Source of the DNA: Pseudomonas helleri | GTDB taxonomy: Bacteria > Pseudomonadota > Gammaproteobacteria > Pseudomonadales > Pseudomonadaceae | Direction: 5' to 3' | DNA length: 50,905 nucleotides | Assembly: GCF_009600315.1 (NCBI RefSeq) | Contig: NZ_WIWC01000039.1 | Span: 1 to 50,905 of the forward strand | Shown: piece after piece, positions 8,944-17,712 of the stretch | How positions within the stretch are numbered: the stretch's first letter is position 1 | Layout of the letters: every line of letters begins with the position of its first letter | Position numbers and translations under genes: made by a program | Notes under the pieces: model-generated | What the model was told of the DNA's origin: nothing | Databases searched by the model: none | The model's input: only the letters and a program-made list of their open reading frames with translations

Positions 8944-9729
8944 ATGAGCTCTGCACTCTGGATCAGCAAAACCGGGCTTGCCGCCCAGGACAAAGCCATG
9001 TCCACCGTCGCCAATAACCTGGCGAACGTCAACACCACCGGTTTCAAAAGCGATCGCGTGGTGTTTGAAGACTTGTTCTACACCATTGAAGTGCCGCCCG
9101 GCGCCCAGGCCGATGCGGTCAACACGGTGCCGTCGGGTATCCAGTTGGGCAGCGGGGTGCGGGTGGTGGGTACGCAAAAAGTCTTCACCGAAGGCAGCAC
9201 GCAAACCACCGGGCAACCGATGGATCTGGCCATCAGCGGGCCAGGGTTCTTTCAGGTCGAGTCCGCCAATGGCGATATTTACTACACCGAAAGCGGTCAG
9301 TTACAGCTCAATGCCGAGGGCATGTTGGTGAATACGCAGGGCTTGCCTCTGTCGCCGCCCATCGAACTGCCGGTGGGCCATAAAAACTTCAAGGTGGGCA
9401 CCGACGGGATTGTCACCGCCGAACTGCCGGGCGGTGCAGGCCCGGTCGAAATTGGCCAGATCATGCTGGTCAACTTCGCCAACCCGTCGGGGTTGCAGGC
9501 GCTGGGCGGCAACCTGTATCAGGAAACCGTTGCCAGCGGGGAGCCTGTCGAGGGCATCGCCGGTGAGGATGGCTTAGGTGTTATCAAGCAGGGTCAGCTG
9601 GAAGGATCAAATGTTCAAGTGGTCGAGGCCATGGTCTCGATGATGGCCATTCAGCGGGCTTATGAAGCCAATGCCAAAGTGTTGGATGCGTCATCCGGCA
9701 TGTTGCAGTTCCTTAATCAGACGGTCTGA
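8944..9729 (+). CDS. flgG: Flagellar distal rod protein FlgG
   Basis: Distal rod subunit, 261 residues, the usual FlgG length. N-terminal motif VANNLANVNTTGFKSDRVVFEDLFY (about residues 22-46) is the FlgG form, and the C-terminus ends with LEGSNVQVVEAMVSMMAIQRAYEANAKVLDASSGMLQFLNQTV. The insert IQLGSGVRVVGTQKVFTEGS is also characteristic of FlgG and sets rod length and straightness in the family. flgH starts eight bases downstream. Confidence 0.96.
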   Translation: MSSALWISKTGLAAQDKAMSTVANNLANVNTTGFKSDRVVFEDLFYTIEVPPGAQADAVNTVPSGIQLGSGVRVVGTQKVFTEGSTQTTGQPMDLAISGPGFFQVESANGDIYYTESGQLQLNAEGMLVNTQGLPLSPPIELPVGHKNFKVGTDGIVTAELPGGAGPVEIGQIMLVNFANPSGLQALGGNLYQETVASGEPVEGIAGEDGLGVIKQGQLEGSNVQVVEAMVSMMAIQRAYEANAKVLDASSGMLQFLNQTV

Positions 9730-9737
9730 GCAGTTCA

Positions 9738-10400
9738 ATGCGTAATTTCATCCTGTGCGCGCTGGGGCTGGCCCTTGCCGGTTGCCAAAGCCTGTCGGAG
9801 TTATTGCCCGACGAGGACTCCAGCGCCTATGAGCCTTTACCTCTGGATTACAGCGTGCCGCCTGCCAAGGGTGGCGGGCTTTATCGGCCCGGTTACGCAG
9901 GCTCGTTGTATCAGGACAAGCGCGCGTTACGGGTCGGCGACATTCTGACCATCGTCCTTGATGAGTCGACTCAGTCGAGCAAAAGCGCGGGCACCAGCTT
10001 TGGCAAATCCTCAAGCATCGGCATCGATACGCCCACCGTGCTGGGTAAAGCCTATTCCGGTCTGGAAACTCAGGTAGATGCCGAGCGCGACTTCAATGGA
10101 TCGGCCAAAAGCTCGCAGCAAAACACGTTGCGCGGCTCGATTGCCGTGACGGTTCACAAGGTGCTGCCCAACGGCACGTTGCTGGTCAAAGGTGAGAAAT
10201 CACTGCGCTTGAATCAGGGCGACGAGTTCATTCGTCTGGCCGGGCTGGTGCGCCTCGATGACATCAACCGCTACAACCAGGTGTCATCGCAAAGCGTGGC
10301 CAATGCGCGGATTTCCTATGCCGGGCGGGGTGTGCTCAATGACAGTAATTCGGCGGGCTGGTTGACGCGTTTTTTCACCCACCCCATTTTCCCCCTGTGA
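9738..10400 (+). CDS. flgH: Flagellar L-ring lipoprotein FlgH
   Basis: Outer-membrane ring protein, 220 residues. A lipoprotein signal peptide ends at the lipobox LAGC with Cys16 as the predicted lipidated residue. Conserved FlgH segments follow: GSLYQDKRALRVGDILTIVLDE (about 54-75) and GTLLVKGEKSLRLNQGDEFIRLAGLVR (about 150-176). The C-terminus ends GWLTRFFTHPIFPL, close to the family end. Presence of FlgH and FlgI together shows that this system crosses a Gram-negative envelope with full L and P rings. Confidence 0.95.
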   Translation: MRNFILCALGLALAGCQSLSELLPDEDSSAYEPLPLDYSVPPAKGGGLYRPGYAGSLYQDKRALRVGDILTIVLDESTQSSKSAGTSFGKSSSIGIDTPTVLGKAYSGLETQVDAERDFNGSAKSSQQNTLRGSIAVTVHKVLPNGTLLVKGEKSLRLNQGDEFIRLAGLVRLDDINRYNQVSSQSVANARISYAGRGVLNDSNSAGWLTRFFTHPIFPL

Positions 10401-10415
10401 GTAGAAAGCTTATTT

Positions 10416-11519
10416 ATGCGCTGCGCTCTGTTAACCCTGTTGACGCTCTATAGCCTCTTGTCGCACATGCCGTTGCTAGCCACCCCCTTGATGGATCTGG
10501 TTGACGTTGAGGGGGTTCGCGCCAATCAGGTGATCGGTTATGGCCTGGTCGTGGGGCTGGATGGCAGCGGTGATAAAAGTCAGGTCAAGTTCACCAATCA
10601 GTCAGTGGCCAACCTGATCAAACAGTTCGGCATCAACTTGCCGCCCAATGTGGACCCCAAGCTCAAAAACGTCGCGGCGGTCACCGTGACGGCGTCAATC
10701 CCGCCGTCTTACAGCCCCGGCCAAACGGTGGATGTCACCGTGTCTTCGCTGGGGGATGCGAAAAGCCTGCGCGGGGGGCAGTTGCTCATGACCCCGTTAC
10801 TGGGCGTGGACGGTGAAGTGTATGCCCTGGCGCAGGGCGCGCTGGTGGTGGGCGGGGTAAAGGCAGAAGGGCGCAGTGGTTCCAGCGTTTCGATCAACAG
10901 TGCCAACACCGGTTTGATCGCCAACGGCGCCACCATCGAACGCATGATTGCCAGTGATTTCAGTGAGCGCAGCGAGGTCATGCTTAACCTGCGCCAACCC
11001 AGTTTTCAGACGGCCAGCCACGTAGCTCAAGCTGTTAACCAGCAGTTCGGCCCCGGAACCGCCACCGCCTTGAGCGGGACGCAAGTGTCGTTGCGTGCGC
11101 CGTTGCCGAGCAACCAGCGCATCAGCTACATGGCCTTGCTTGAGTCCATTGACGTGCAGGAAGGCCGAACCCGGCCCAAGGTGGTGTTCAACAGCCGTAC
11201 CGGCACCGTGGTGGTCGGCCAGGGCGTGCGTGTCAAAGCGGCCGCTGTGAGCCACGGCAACCTGGCCGTGACGATCAGCGAAACCCCGCAAGTCAGTCAG
11301 CCCGGTGCATTCTCGGGTGGTGAAACGGCGGTGGTGCCGCGTTCGGATGTCTCCGTCAATCAACAGCGCAACCCGATGTTTGCCTGGCCTGACGGTGCCG
11401 ATTTACAAAGCATCATCAAAACCGTCAACAGCCTGGGGGCCACCCCGGATGATGTAATGAGCATTCTTCAGGCGCTCGAAACCGCCGGTGCCCTGAACGC
11501 TGAACTGATCGTGATTTAA
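10416..11519 (+). CDS. flgI: Flagellar P-ring protein FlgI
   Basis: Periplasmic ring subunit around the distal rod, 367 residues, normal length. The N-terminus is a Sec signal peptide (MRCALLTLLTLYSLLSHMPLLA). Strongly conserved FlgI blocks are visible: RANQVIGYGLVVGLDGSGDK, NVAAVTVTASIPPSYSPGQTVDVTVSSLGDAKSLRGGQLLMTPLLG, and the C-terminal LQSIIKTVNSLGATPDDVMSILQALETAGALNAELIVI. It should depend on FlgA, encoded divergently upstream. flgJ follows after 12 bases. Confidence 0.97.
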   Translation: MRCALLTLLTLYSLLSHMPLLATPLMDLVDVEGVRANQVIGYGLVVGLDGSGDKSQVKFTNQSVANLIKQFGINLPPNVDPKLKNVAAVTVTASIPPSYSPGQTVDVTVSSLGDAKSLRGGQLLMTPLLGVDGEVYALAQGALVVGGVKAEGRSGSSVSINSANTGLIANGATIERMIASDFSERSEVMLNLRQPSFQTASHVAQAVNQQFGPGTATALSGTQVSLRAPLPSNQRISYMALLESIDVQEGRTRPKVVFNSRTGTVVVGQGVRVKAAAVSHGNLAVTISETPQVSQPGAFSGGETAVVPRSDVSVNQQRNPMFAWPDGADLQSIIKTVNSLGATPDDVMSILQALETAGALNAELIVI

Positions 11520-11531
11520 GGCCCATTGACC

Positions 11532-12572
11532 ATGAGCATCCCTCCTGCCACACCCAAGCCTCAGCCTGCATCCCCTCAAGACATTGCCATCGTGCGCCAA
11601 GCCCGGCTAGAAGACGCTGCCGAGCAGTTTGAAGCGATGTTCTTGCAGCAAATGCTCAAACAAATGCGCAAGGCGGGCGACGTGTTGTCAGAAGGCAGCT
11701 CAATGCGCAGCCGACAAGGCGATACCCTGCGCGAGATGCATGATGAAGCCATGGCGCAAACCTTGGCCACACATCGGCAAACGGGCATCGCCGACCTGCT
11801 GGTCAAACAGTTGTCGCGGGGCGAAGCCGCTGCTGCGGACTCTGTGCACGCCGGGCATCGGGACATGCCACCAGCCCCTGCCGCACCACCGATGGCCGAC
11901 AGCCTGTTGACCCCGATTGTGAACACCTGGCAGCGCGGCGTCGCCACCGTCACCCGGGGTGCCGCCGCACTCATGGCACTGGTTGAGCGGGTGATCGCCC
12001 ATGAGTCCGCCGGGCAGGTTGCGGCGGTATCGTCCAAAGGCGCGCGCGGGCTGATGCAGTTGATGCCGGACACCGCGCGAGAAATGGCCCATGAACTGAA
12101 CGTGGAATACAGCGAGCAGCGCCTGATCACCGACGGCGCTTACAACAAGCGCTTGGGCGTCGCCTATCTGGACAAACTGATCAAGCGCTACGAGGGCGCT
12201 ACGGTGCTTGCCGTAGCCGCCTATAACGCCGGGCCGGGGCGGGTGGATGAATGGCTGAAGGTCAACGGCGACCCGCGACGGGGCCCGATCAGCGTCAGCC
12301 AGTGGGTGGAGCGCATTCCGTTCGCAGAAACGCGCAACTACACCCGCTCGATTCTGGCGGATCTTGAGCCGGCAGCAGTCCCTCTGGCGGCCGCAGTCAT
12401 GCCGCCAGCCCGCGCTGATTTGCCCATGAAGACAATCGGCCTTAAGCCCTTGCCCGATCCAGTCGCTTTAGAAGATCAAGTTGCTACTTCCACTATCAGC
12501 ACGGCGGCTGCATTCAGTTCTGCGGCATTTGCCCCGAACATGCGTCTGGTGCGCAAGGAGATTGAATCGTGA
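11532..12572 (+). CDS. flgJ: FlgJ-type rod-binding protein with a lytic transglycosylase (SLT) domain
   Basis: Rod-cap protein that opens peptidoglycan for the growing rod; 346 residues from the ATG at 11532 (a TTG at 11526 is an alternative). Residues about 25-95 are the rod-binding domain (EDAAEQFEAMFLQQMLKQMRKAG, then RQGDTLREMHDEAMAQTLA). A Pro/Ala-rich linker follows. Residues about 145-255 form a Slt70/goose-lysozyme-like lytic transglycosylase: catalytic Glu158 in AHESAG, then GLMQLMP (173-179) and AYNAGPGRV (230-238). Classical FlgJ of enterobacteria and polar Pseudomonas carries a glucosaminidase (GH73) domain instead, so the muralytic module differs in family and cleavage chemistry. 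The stop overlaps the flgK GTG start by four bases. Confidence 0.9.
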   Translation: MSIPPATPKPQPASPQDIAIVRQARLEDAAEQFEAMFLQQMLKQMRKAGDVLSEGSSMRSRQGDTLREMHDEAMAQTLATHRQTGIADLLVKQLSRGEAAAADSVHAGHRDMPPAPAAPPMADSLLTPIVNTWQRGVATVTRGAAALMALVERVIAHESAGQVAAVSSKGARGLMQLMPDTAREMAHELNVEYSEQRLITDGAYNKRLGVAYLDKLIKRYEGATVLAVAAYNAGPGRVDEWLKVNGDPRRGPISVSQWVERIPFAETRNYTRSILADLEPAAVPLAAAVMPPARADLPMKTIGLKPLPDPVALEDQVATSTISTAAAFSSAAFAPNMRLVRKEIES

Positions 12573-13933
12573 GTTTTATGAGCCAGATTGGTTATTCCGG
12601 AATGAATGCCGCGCAAATTGCGCTCAACACCTCGGCGCAGAACGTTGCCAACATGTTCACCCCCGGCTATAGCCGTTTGACCGTACAGTTGGGCTCGCTG
12701 TCCGGCACCAGCAATCAACAGGTCGGCGGCGGTGTCGCTGTCACCAACGTGCGGCGCATGAGCGACGATTTCAAAACCCAGCAACTGTGGCGGGCCACCA
12801 CTGACATGCAGTATTACCAGGCCGGGCAAGATTATCTCAGCTCTCTTGAGGGTGTCATGGGAGGCGAGGGCTCGAACATCAGCACCGGTCTGGATAACTT
12901 CTACGCGGCATTGAGTGCCGCCAGCGACAGCCCCGGCGACATTCCGCAACGTCAGCAAGTACTGTCTGAAATGCGCAACCTGACCCAGCGTTTCAATGGC
13001 CTCAACAGCAGCATCAACAGCCAGCTCGATGCCCTGCATGCACAGCGCACGGCCATGGGCACCGAGATCAATGGTCTGGCCAACAACCTGGCGTTGCTCA
13101 ACAAAAAAATCGTCGAAGCCGAGTCCACTGGCGGCGACAGTTCAGCCTTGCGCGATCAACGCGAGTTGCTGGTAGGCGAACTGAGCAAATTCACCGATGT
13201 GCGGGTACACGAAGCCCGCGACGGTTCGCTGACCATTTCCCTCAACAATGGCCAGCCGCTGGTCTCGGGCAGCACGGCTGGCCAGCTGTCCATCACCACC
13301 AACGCGGCGGGGGAGCAGGAAGTCTCGTTGAGTTTTGCCGGCAATACGTTTCCGCTCCGCCAGGACAGTCTGGGCGGTTCATTTGGCGGGCTGTATGACG
13401 TTGAACATAACAACTTGCTGCCTGCCCGCGAAAACCTGGTGGACATGGCCGAAGAGCTGACCCGGATGATCAATGACACTCTGGCCACCGGCTACGACCT
13501 CAATGGCAATCCTGGTAAACCCTTACTGACGTTCAATGCGGGCAGCAGCAACCTGCTGCAAATGAATGACGTGACGCCCGAAGAGTTGGCGTTTTCCGGT
13601 GTGCCCGGTGACAACGGCAACAACCAGGTGCTGCTGGCCCTGATCGAGTTGAAAAACAAGAAAGTCACCATTGGCGGCAGTGAAGTGACCCTCAGCGAAG
13701 CCTACAGCGGGATGCTGGGGGACGTGGCCAGTGCCAGTCGGCAAAATCAGGCTGACCTCACCTCGGCCACCGCTGTGACGGTTGAAGCCCAACGTCAGCG
13801 CGATGCGGTGAGTGCCGTCAGTGACACCGAAGAGGCGCAAATGATCATGGAATACAACAAAGCGTTGCAGGCCAACATGAAAGTCGTGCAAACGGCCAAT
13901 GAGTTGTTTGACACCATTCTGGCTTCCGTTTAA
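12569..13933 (+). CDS. flgK: Flagellar hook-filament junction protein FlgK (HAP1)
   Basis: First hook-filament junction protein, 454 residues. The GTG at 12569 is preferred because AAGGAG (12555-12560) lies eight bases before it; an ATG nine bases later is too far. The N-terminus has the flagellar-rod-like motif GYSGMNAAQIALNTSAQNVANMFTPGYSR (about 8-36). The middle carries FlgK blocks such as LDNFYAALSAASDSPGDIPQRQQVLSEMRNL and GDSSALRDQRELLVGELSKF. The C-terminus ends MEYNKALQANMKVVQTANELFDTILASV. It is much shorter than the 600-700 residues I would expect of polar Pseudomonas FlgK, lacking most of the variable central domain. Confidence 0.94.
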   Translation: MSFMSQIGYSGMNAAQIALNTSAQNVANMFTPGYSRLTVQLGSLSGTSNQQVGGGVAVTNVRRMSDDFKTQQLWRATTDMQYYQAGQDYLSSLEGVMGGEGSNISTGLDNFYAALSAASDSPGDIPQRQQVLSEMRNLTQRFNGLNSSINSQLDALHAQRTAMGTEINGLANNLALLNKKIVEAESTGGDSSALRDQRELLVGELSKFTDVRVHEARDGSLTISLNNGQPLVSGSTAGQLSITTNAAGEQEVSLSFAGNTFPLRQDSLGGSFGGLYDVEHNNLLPARENLVDMAEELTRMINDTLATGYDLNGNPGKPLLTFNAGSSNLLQMNDVTPEELAFSGVPGDNGNNQVLLALIELKNKKVTIGGSEVTLSEAYSGMLGDVASASRQNQADLTSATAVTVEAQRQRDAVSAVSDTEEAQMIMEYNKALQANMKVVQTANELFDTILASV

Positions 13934-13957
13934 ACCCCGGCCACAAGGCGTACCCCT

Positions 13958-14863
13958 ATGCGAATCAGCAACGCGCAAACCAGTGCAATGATGCACAACA
14001 ACATGAACCGCAATAGCCAGGCCATTGCCCAGCTGCAAGCACAAATCGGCAGTGGCTTGCGCATTCAGAAACCCTCTGACGATCCGATTGCCAGCGCCCG
14101 TCTGATGCTCATCCAGCGTGAGCAAGCGAGCTTGGGGCAGTACAACGAAAACATTGGAAAAGTGTCGGACAACCTAAAATTGCAAGAGACCTATGTGCAG
14201 TCAGGCTCTGATGCCATGGGCAGTATTCGTGACCTGCTGCTGTGGGCGGGTAATGACAGCAATAGCCCTGAGGACCTGTCGGCCATCGCCACCCAGCTGT
14301 CCAGTCTTGAAGACAGTCTGGTCAGTTATTTCAACGCCAGGGACGAAGCCGGGAACTATGTGTTTTCCGGCACACGCAACGATGTGCCTGCCGTGACTTT
14401 TGACCCGGCCACGGGCACCTATACCATGACGGGCAACAATGAAGAGCGTCAGGCCGTGGTCGGCAATGGTGTGCTGATCGGGGATAACGTGACGGCCCAG
14501 CAGATGCTCGGCGCTGATGCGGACTTCCTCAATGACTTGCACAGCCTGGTCGACAGCCTGAAAAATGCCCCCAACGACCCGGCCACCCGTCAGCAACTCA
14601 AAGACACGCTGGAGCAACTTGATGTGACCCACGGCCACATGATGGGTGCAATGACCGACATGGGGGGGCGCCAAAATACCCTGACCCTGCTTGCCGAAAG
14701 CAATGCCGACGTGTCCCTGGCCAACCAGAAAGTACAGGGCGACCTGTCCCAACTCGACATGGGCGGCGCCTTCCTTGCAGTGCAAGCGTATGAGCTGTCG
14801 ATGCAGGCCAGCCAGAAAGTCTATAGCCGCATGGCAACCATTTCGCTGTTTGACCTGATGTAA
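13958..14863 (+). CDS. flgL: Flagellar hook-filament junction protein FlgL (HAP3)
   Basis: Second junction protein, flagellin-like, 301 residues. N-terminal helix MRISNAQTSAMMHNNMNRNSQAIAQLQAQIGSGLRIQKPSDDPIASARLM matches the flagellin/FlgL N domain, and AGNYVFSGTRNDVPAVTFDPATGTYTMTGNNEER is the conserved FlgL beta region. The C-terminal helix (SQLDMGGAFLAVQAYELSMQASQKVYSRMATISLFDLM) completes the D0/D1 coiled coil. It is compact compared with polar Pseudomonas FlgL. A further gene follows 14 bases downstream and is probably co-transcribed. Confidence 0.94.
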   Translation: MRISNAQTSAMMHNNMNRNSQAIAQLQAQIGSGLRIQKPSDDPIASARLMLIQREQASLGQYNENIGKVSDNLKLQETYVQSGSDAMGSIRDLLLWAGNDSNSPEDLSAIATQLSSLEDSLVSYFNARDEAGNYVFSGTRNDVPAVTFDPATGTYTMTGNNEERQAVVGNGVLIGDNVTAQQMLGADADFLNDLHSLVDSLKNAPNDPATRQQLKDTLEQLDVTHGHMMGAMTDMGGRQNTLTLLAESNADVSLANQKVQGDLSQLDMGGAFLAVQAYELSMQASQKVYSRMATISLFDLM

Positions 14864-14877
14864 GCGGAAGGTCAGTC

Positions 14878-15927
14878 ATGAAAGTTGTCAACGAGCGCTC
14901 AAACCTTGCGGCCTATGACGTGGGCGTGCGAGCGCAGGCCCAGTTGCGTGACACCACAGCACTGCGACGCGAGCGCGTTCCGCTCGCGCAAGGCGGTGCG
15001 CCCCGTCAGGCGGGCAAGCTGGCTGAGCTGAGCCTGCAATTAAATCGTCAGTCCTCGGCCTTGCAATCCGCTCACTTTTACCTGAGTGAAGTGGCCGAAC
15101 ACATGACTGGGTTGAAGCGCGACGTGGGCCGCAGTCTGGCCGCCCCGTCTAAACAGGTGGCCCCTGATCTTGAGGTGATTGGCCGTTCGGTTGCTCGCCT
15201 TAATGATTTGCTCGATCAGCGCAGCCGCCTGTCGTCGGCCAGTCTGGATGGCGAGTTGAACCTCAGCCTGCAAGCGCCGTTGCGCAGCCGTTTCAGCATC
15301 AAGGGGCTTGAGTCACTGCACCGCGTGCTGGCCTCCGGCAGTGAGGCGTTGCTGTTCAATGCCGGCAGGCATCTGCCTGGTCCCATTGCCGTGGTGCTGG
15401 ATGACGGCATGAGTGAGCGCCAGTTGTTGCAACGTTTTAATGCCAGCCTGGCTCAAGCGGGGTTGCATGTTGAAGTCAATGCTCAGGAGGCTCTGCGGTT
15501 TTCGGCGGTGGACAGTCAGTGGCAGCGACTCAAAGACCAGCTGTCCATACAGGGTGAAGATAAACTCTTCGCCAAATCCGGTTTTACCCGTGTTGAAACC
15601 CGAGAGGACAACCTTCTGGGCACCCCCCTGGTGGTGCCTGTCACCGCTGAGCATGGCCCCCTGCGCGAGCTGCATGAAACCCTTGACAAGGGGTTGGTAA
15701 AAATCGAGGACGTGCTTGAACAATTGAACGCGCGTCAGTCGCAGTTGATGGCTCAGCTTGGGCGCCATGAAAGTCAGGAGGAAAAGCGCTGGGCCCATGA
15801 CTTTACCGGACGAGTGTTCAGCCTCAAGGCCGGGCAGGGCCGTGATTACGCCCGCGTGGCGCAGGTGGTTCGCTGTCAGGCGAATATTTCACGGCCTACT
15901 GTGTATGGGTTGATGTCAGGGGTGTAA
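14878..15927 (+). CDS. Flagellar-operon protein of unknown function with hook-IN-like segment
   Basis: A 349-residue protein I do not recognise by name. It has no signal peptide or membrane segment. Residues about 40-120 and 258-310 look like long amphipathic helices. Residues about 155-212 (ALLFNAG, then DDGMSERQLLQRFNASLAQAGLHVEV, then ALRFSA) resemble the flagellin/FliD hook IN motif, in which a short helix containing a conserved Asn is followed by a beta hairpin. It starts 14 bases after flgL, uses the same codon style and is the last gene before a 209-bp gap, so it is almost certainly the twelfth cistron of the flgB operon. A hook- or filament-associated role, or an export chaperone role, is inferred only from this context. 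Confidence 0.7.
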   Translation: MKVVNERSNLAAYDVGVRAQAQLRDTTALRRERVPLAQGGAPRQAGKLAELSLQLNRQSSALQSAHFYLSEVAEHMTGLKRDVGRSLAAPSKQVAPDLEVIGRSVARLNDLLDQRSRLSSASLDGELNLSLQAPLRSRFSIKGLESLHRVLASGSEALLFNAGRHLPGPIAVVLDDGMSERQLLQRFNASLAQAGLHVEVNAQEALRFSAVDSQWQRLKDQLSIQGEDKLFAKSGFTRVETREDNLLGTPLVVPVTAEHGPLRELHETLDKGLVKIEDVLEQLNARQSQLMAQLGRHESQEEKRWAHDFTGRVFSLKAGQGRDYARVAQVVRCQANISRPTVYGLMSGV

Positions 15928-16136
15928 ACCTCGATTGAAGGGTGTTGATGCCATTGCCCCCATCGCAGCCCTCGTTCCTCCCCTGTGTCCTTTCAACCTT
16001 ACCTTCGCTTATGCCCTGGGCAATCCAGTGCTTAGTCTTATCGGACGATGTTCAGCTTTTCCCCCCAGTCAATGATTGCTCCCATACACCGCTCACCTAA
16101 AGAGCGGGGCGCACTCTGGCTGGTGGGAGGTTTTTT
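15928..16136 (+). promoter_or_regulatory. Gap between flagellar and catabolic operons, with hairpin
   Basis: This 209-bp gap separates the two operons. At 16089-16107 CCGCTC and GAGCGG form a six-base-pair stem around a seven-base loop, ending about 30 bases before the first dehydrogenase start. It lacks a following T run, so it is a weak terminator at best and could be an operator or leader element. A GGGAGG ribosome-binding site stands at 16125-16130. No confident -35/-10 pair was found. Confidence 0.35.
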
Positions 16137-16871
16137 ATGAAGTTGCTGAATAAAGTGGCGTTCGTGACAGGGGCTGGGCAAGGCATGGGGCGGGCGATTG
16201 TGCGGCATTTCGCCGAGCAGGGCGCAACAGTGGTTGCGGCCGATATCAATCTTGAAGCCGCTCGCCAAACCATCGAAGGGCTGGGCGACAAGGCGCTGGC
16301 CGTGAGCTGCAACGTAGCCGACAGTGACTCGGTCGCGACCGCGATGGCCACCGTACAGGAGCGTTTCGGCAGCCTTGATGTGGTCGTCAACAATGCCGGT
16401 ATCGGTTCCATCGATGCCTTCGCAGACACCCCGGACGAACACTGGCAACGCGTCATCGGCGTCAACCTTACCGGCACGTTCTTCTGTAGTCGCGAAGCGG
16501 TCAAGCTGATGCTCAAGGCCGCCACGCCCGGCGTCATTATCAATATCTCCAGCACCGCCGCCGTCACCGGCGAAGGCCCAAGCCATTACTGCGCGGCCAA
16601 GGCCGGAGTGATGGGGCTTACCCGCAGCATGGCCCGGGAACTGGGCAGCAATGGCATTCGCGTCAACACCATTGTGCCTGGCCCGACCAACACGCCAATG
16701 ATGGCCGACATCCCCGAAGACTGGATGCAAAGCATGCTCAAGGCCATTCCATTGGGCCGCATGGGTGAAACCGATGAAATCGCTCGCGTTGCGGCCTTTT
16801 TGGCCAGTGATGACGCCAGTTTTATCACCGGGCAAAACCTCGCGGTCAACGGCGGCATGGCCTTTATCTAA
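16137..16871 (+). CDS. Short-chain dehydrogenase/reductase
   Basis: Classical SDR of 244 residues, expected to oxidise or reduce a hydroxyl or keto group with NAD(H) or NADP(H). The cofactor motif TGAGQGMG lies at 11-18, NNAG at 85-88, a catalytic Ser in ISST (137-140) and the catalytic pair Tyr151/Lys155 in YCAAK. An acidic residue at the end of beta-2 (ADIN, Asp36) favours NAD. PGPTNTPM is the usual substrate-loop start. It heads a gene set for degradation of a hydrophobic acid, where a 3-hydroxyacyl-CoA or ring-alcohol dehydrogenase would fit. The substrate cannot be told from sequence. Confidence 0.88.
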   Translation: MKLLNKVAFVTGAGQGMGRAIVRHFAEQGATVVAADINLEAARQTIEGLGDKALAVSCNVADSDSVATAMATVQERFGSLDVVVNNAGIGSIDAFADTPDEHWQRVIGVNLTGTFFCSREAVKLMLKAATPGVIINISSTAAVTGEGPSHYCAAKAGVMGLTRSMARELGSNGIRVNTIVPGPTNTPMMADIPEDWMQSMLKAIPLGRMGETDEIARVAAFLASDDASFITGQNLAVNGGMAFI

Positions 16872-16898
16872 GCGCAGCAGATGGGTGGGGAGAGCGGC

Positions 16899-17672
16899 AT
16901 GGGAACTCGTTTAAACAGCAAAGTAGCGTTTATCACCGGGGCTGGTTCAGGCATCGGCGCAGCCACCGCCTTGCGCTTTGCCGAAGAGGGCGCGCTGGTG
17001 GTGCTCTGCGGTCGGCGCATCGAGCCACTGGAAGCGGTGGCGGCACAGATTCGTGATGCCGGTGGCCGCGCTGAATGCGCGGTGGCCGATGTCAGTAACG
17101 AAGCGGCCTATGTGGCGGCCATCACGGCAGCAGCAGAGCGCAATGGCCGTCTGGATATTTTGGTCAATAACGCGATGGCCTACAGCTGGGGCGCAATCGA
17201 CAGCACCTCGACCGCTGACTGGCATTCCAACTTCGCCACCACCGTGGATGGCACGTTCTGGGGCACACGCACGGCCATGTCACTGATGCGCGTGCAGGGC
17301 AGCGGTTCGATCATCAATATCGCGTCGATCTGCGGCCTGTTCGGCACGCCGTGGATGGCCGGTTACTCAGCCGCCAAGGCGGCCGTGATCAACTTCAGTC
17401 GCGCCGCTGCCAGCGAAGGTGCGAGCCACAACATTCGCTGCAATGTGGTGATTCCCGGCGTGGTCGAGACCCCGGCCACCGCGGGCATGTTGACCGATGA
17501 CAAAACCCGTCTGAACACCGAAAAACTGATCCCGCTCAAACGTGTCGGCCAACCCGTGGAAGTGGCTAACGCCATTCTATTTCTGGCCAGCGATGAAGCC
17601 TCGTACATCACCGGGGCCAGCCTGCCAGTCGATGGTGGCCGCAGCAGCGAGTTGTACACCGTTCTTGAGTAA
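16899..17672 (+). CDS. Short-chain dehydrogenase/reductase
   Basis: Second classical SDR, 257 residues from the ATG at 16899, which has GGGGAG six bases before it; an in-frame ATG at 16881 lacks a ribosome-binding site. The cofactor motif TGAGSGIG is near the N-terminus and GRR after beta-2 suggests NADP preference. The usual NNAG reads NNAM. The catalytic YSAAK motif is intact, and the C-terminus carries the typical YITGASLPVDGG. It is 27 bases after the previous SDR gene and only distantly similar to it, so the two probably act on different steps rather than being duplicates. Confidence 0.87.
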   Translation: MGTRLNSKVAFITGAGSGIGAATALRFAEEGALVVLCGRRIEPLEAVAAQIRDAGGRAECAVADVSNEAAYVAAITAAAERNGRLDILVNNAMAYSWGAIDSTSTADWHSNFATTVDGTFWGTRTAMSLMRVQGSGSIINIASICGLFGTPWMAGYSAAKAAVINFSRAAASEGASHNIRCNVVIPGVVETPATAGMLTDDKTRLNTEKLIPLKRVGQPVEVANAILFLASDEASYITGASLPVDGGRSSELYTVLE

Positions 17673-17712
17673 TCAGTTCGGGCATTCAAAGACCGCTTTA
17701 AGGACACCGCAC

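Noticed and set aside
16881..17672. Second SDR gene and first SDR gene as a tandem duplication
   Set aside because: Both are SDRs but differ clearly in cofactor region, NNAG motif and substrate loop, so recent duplication is not supported.
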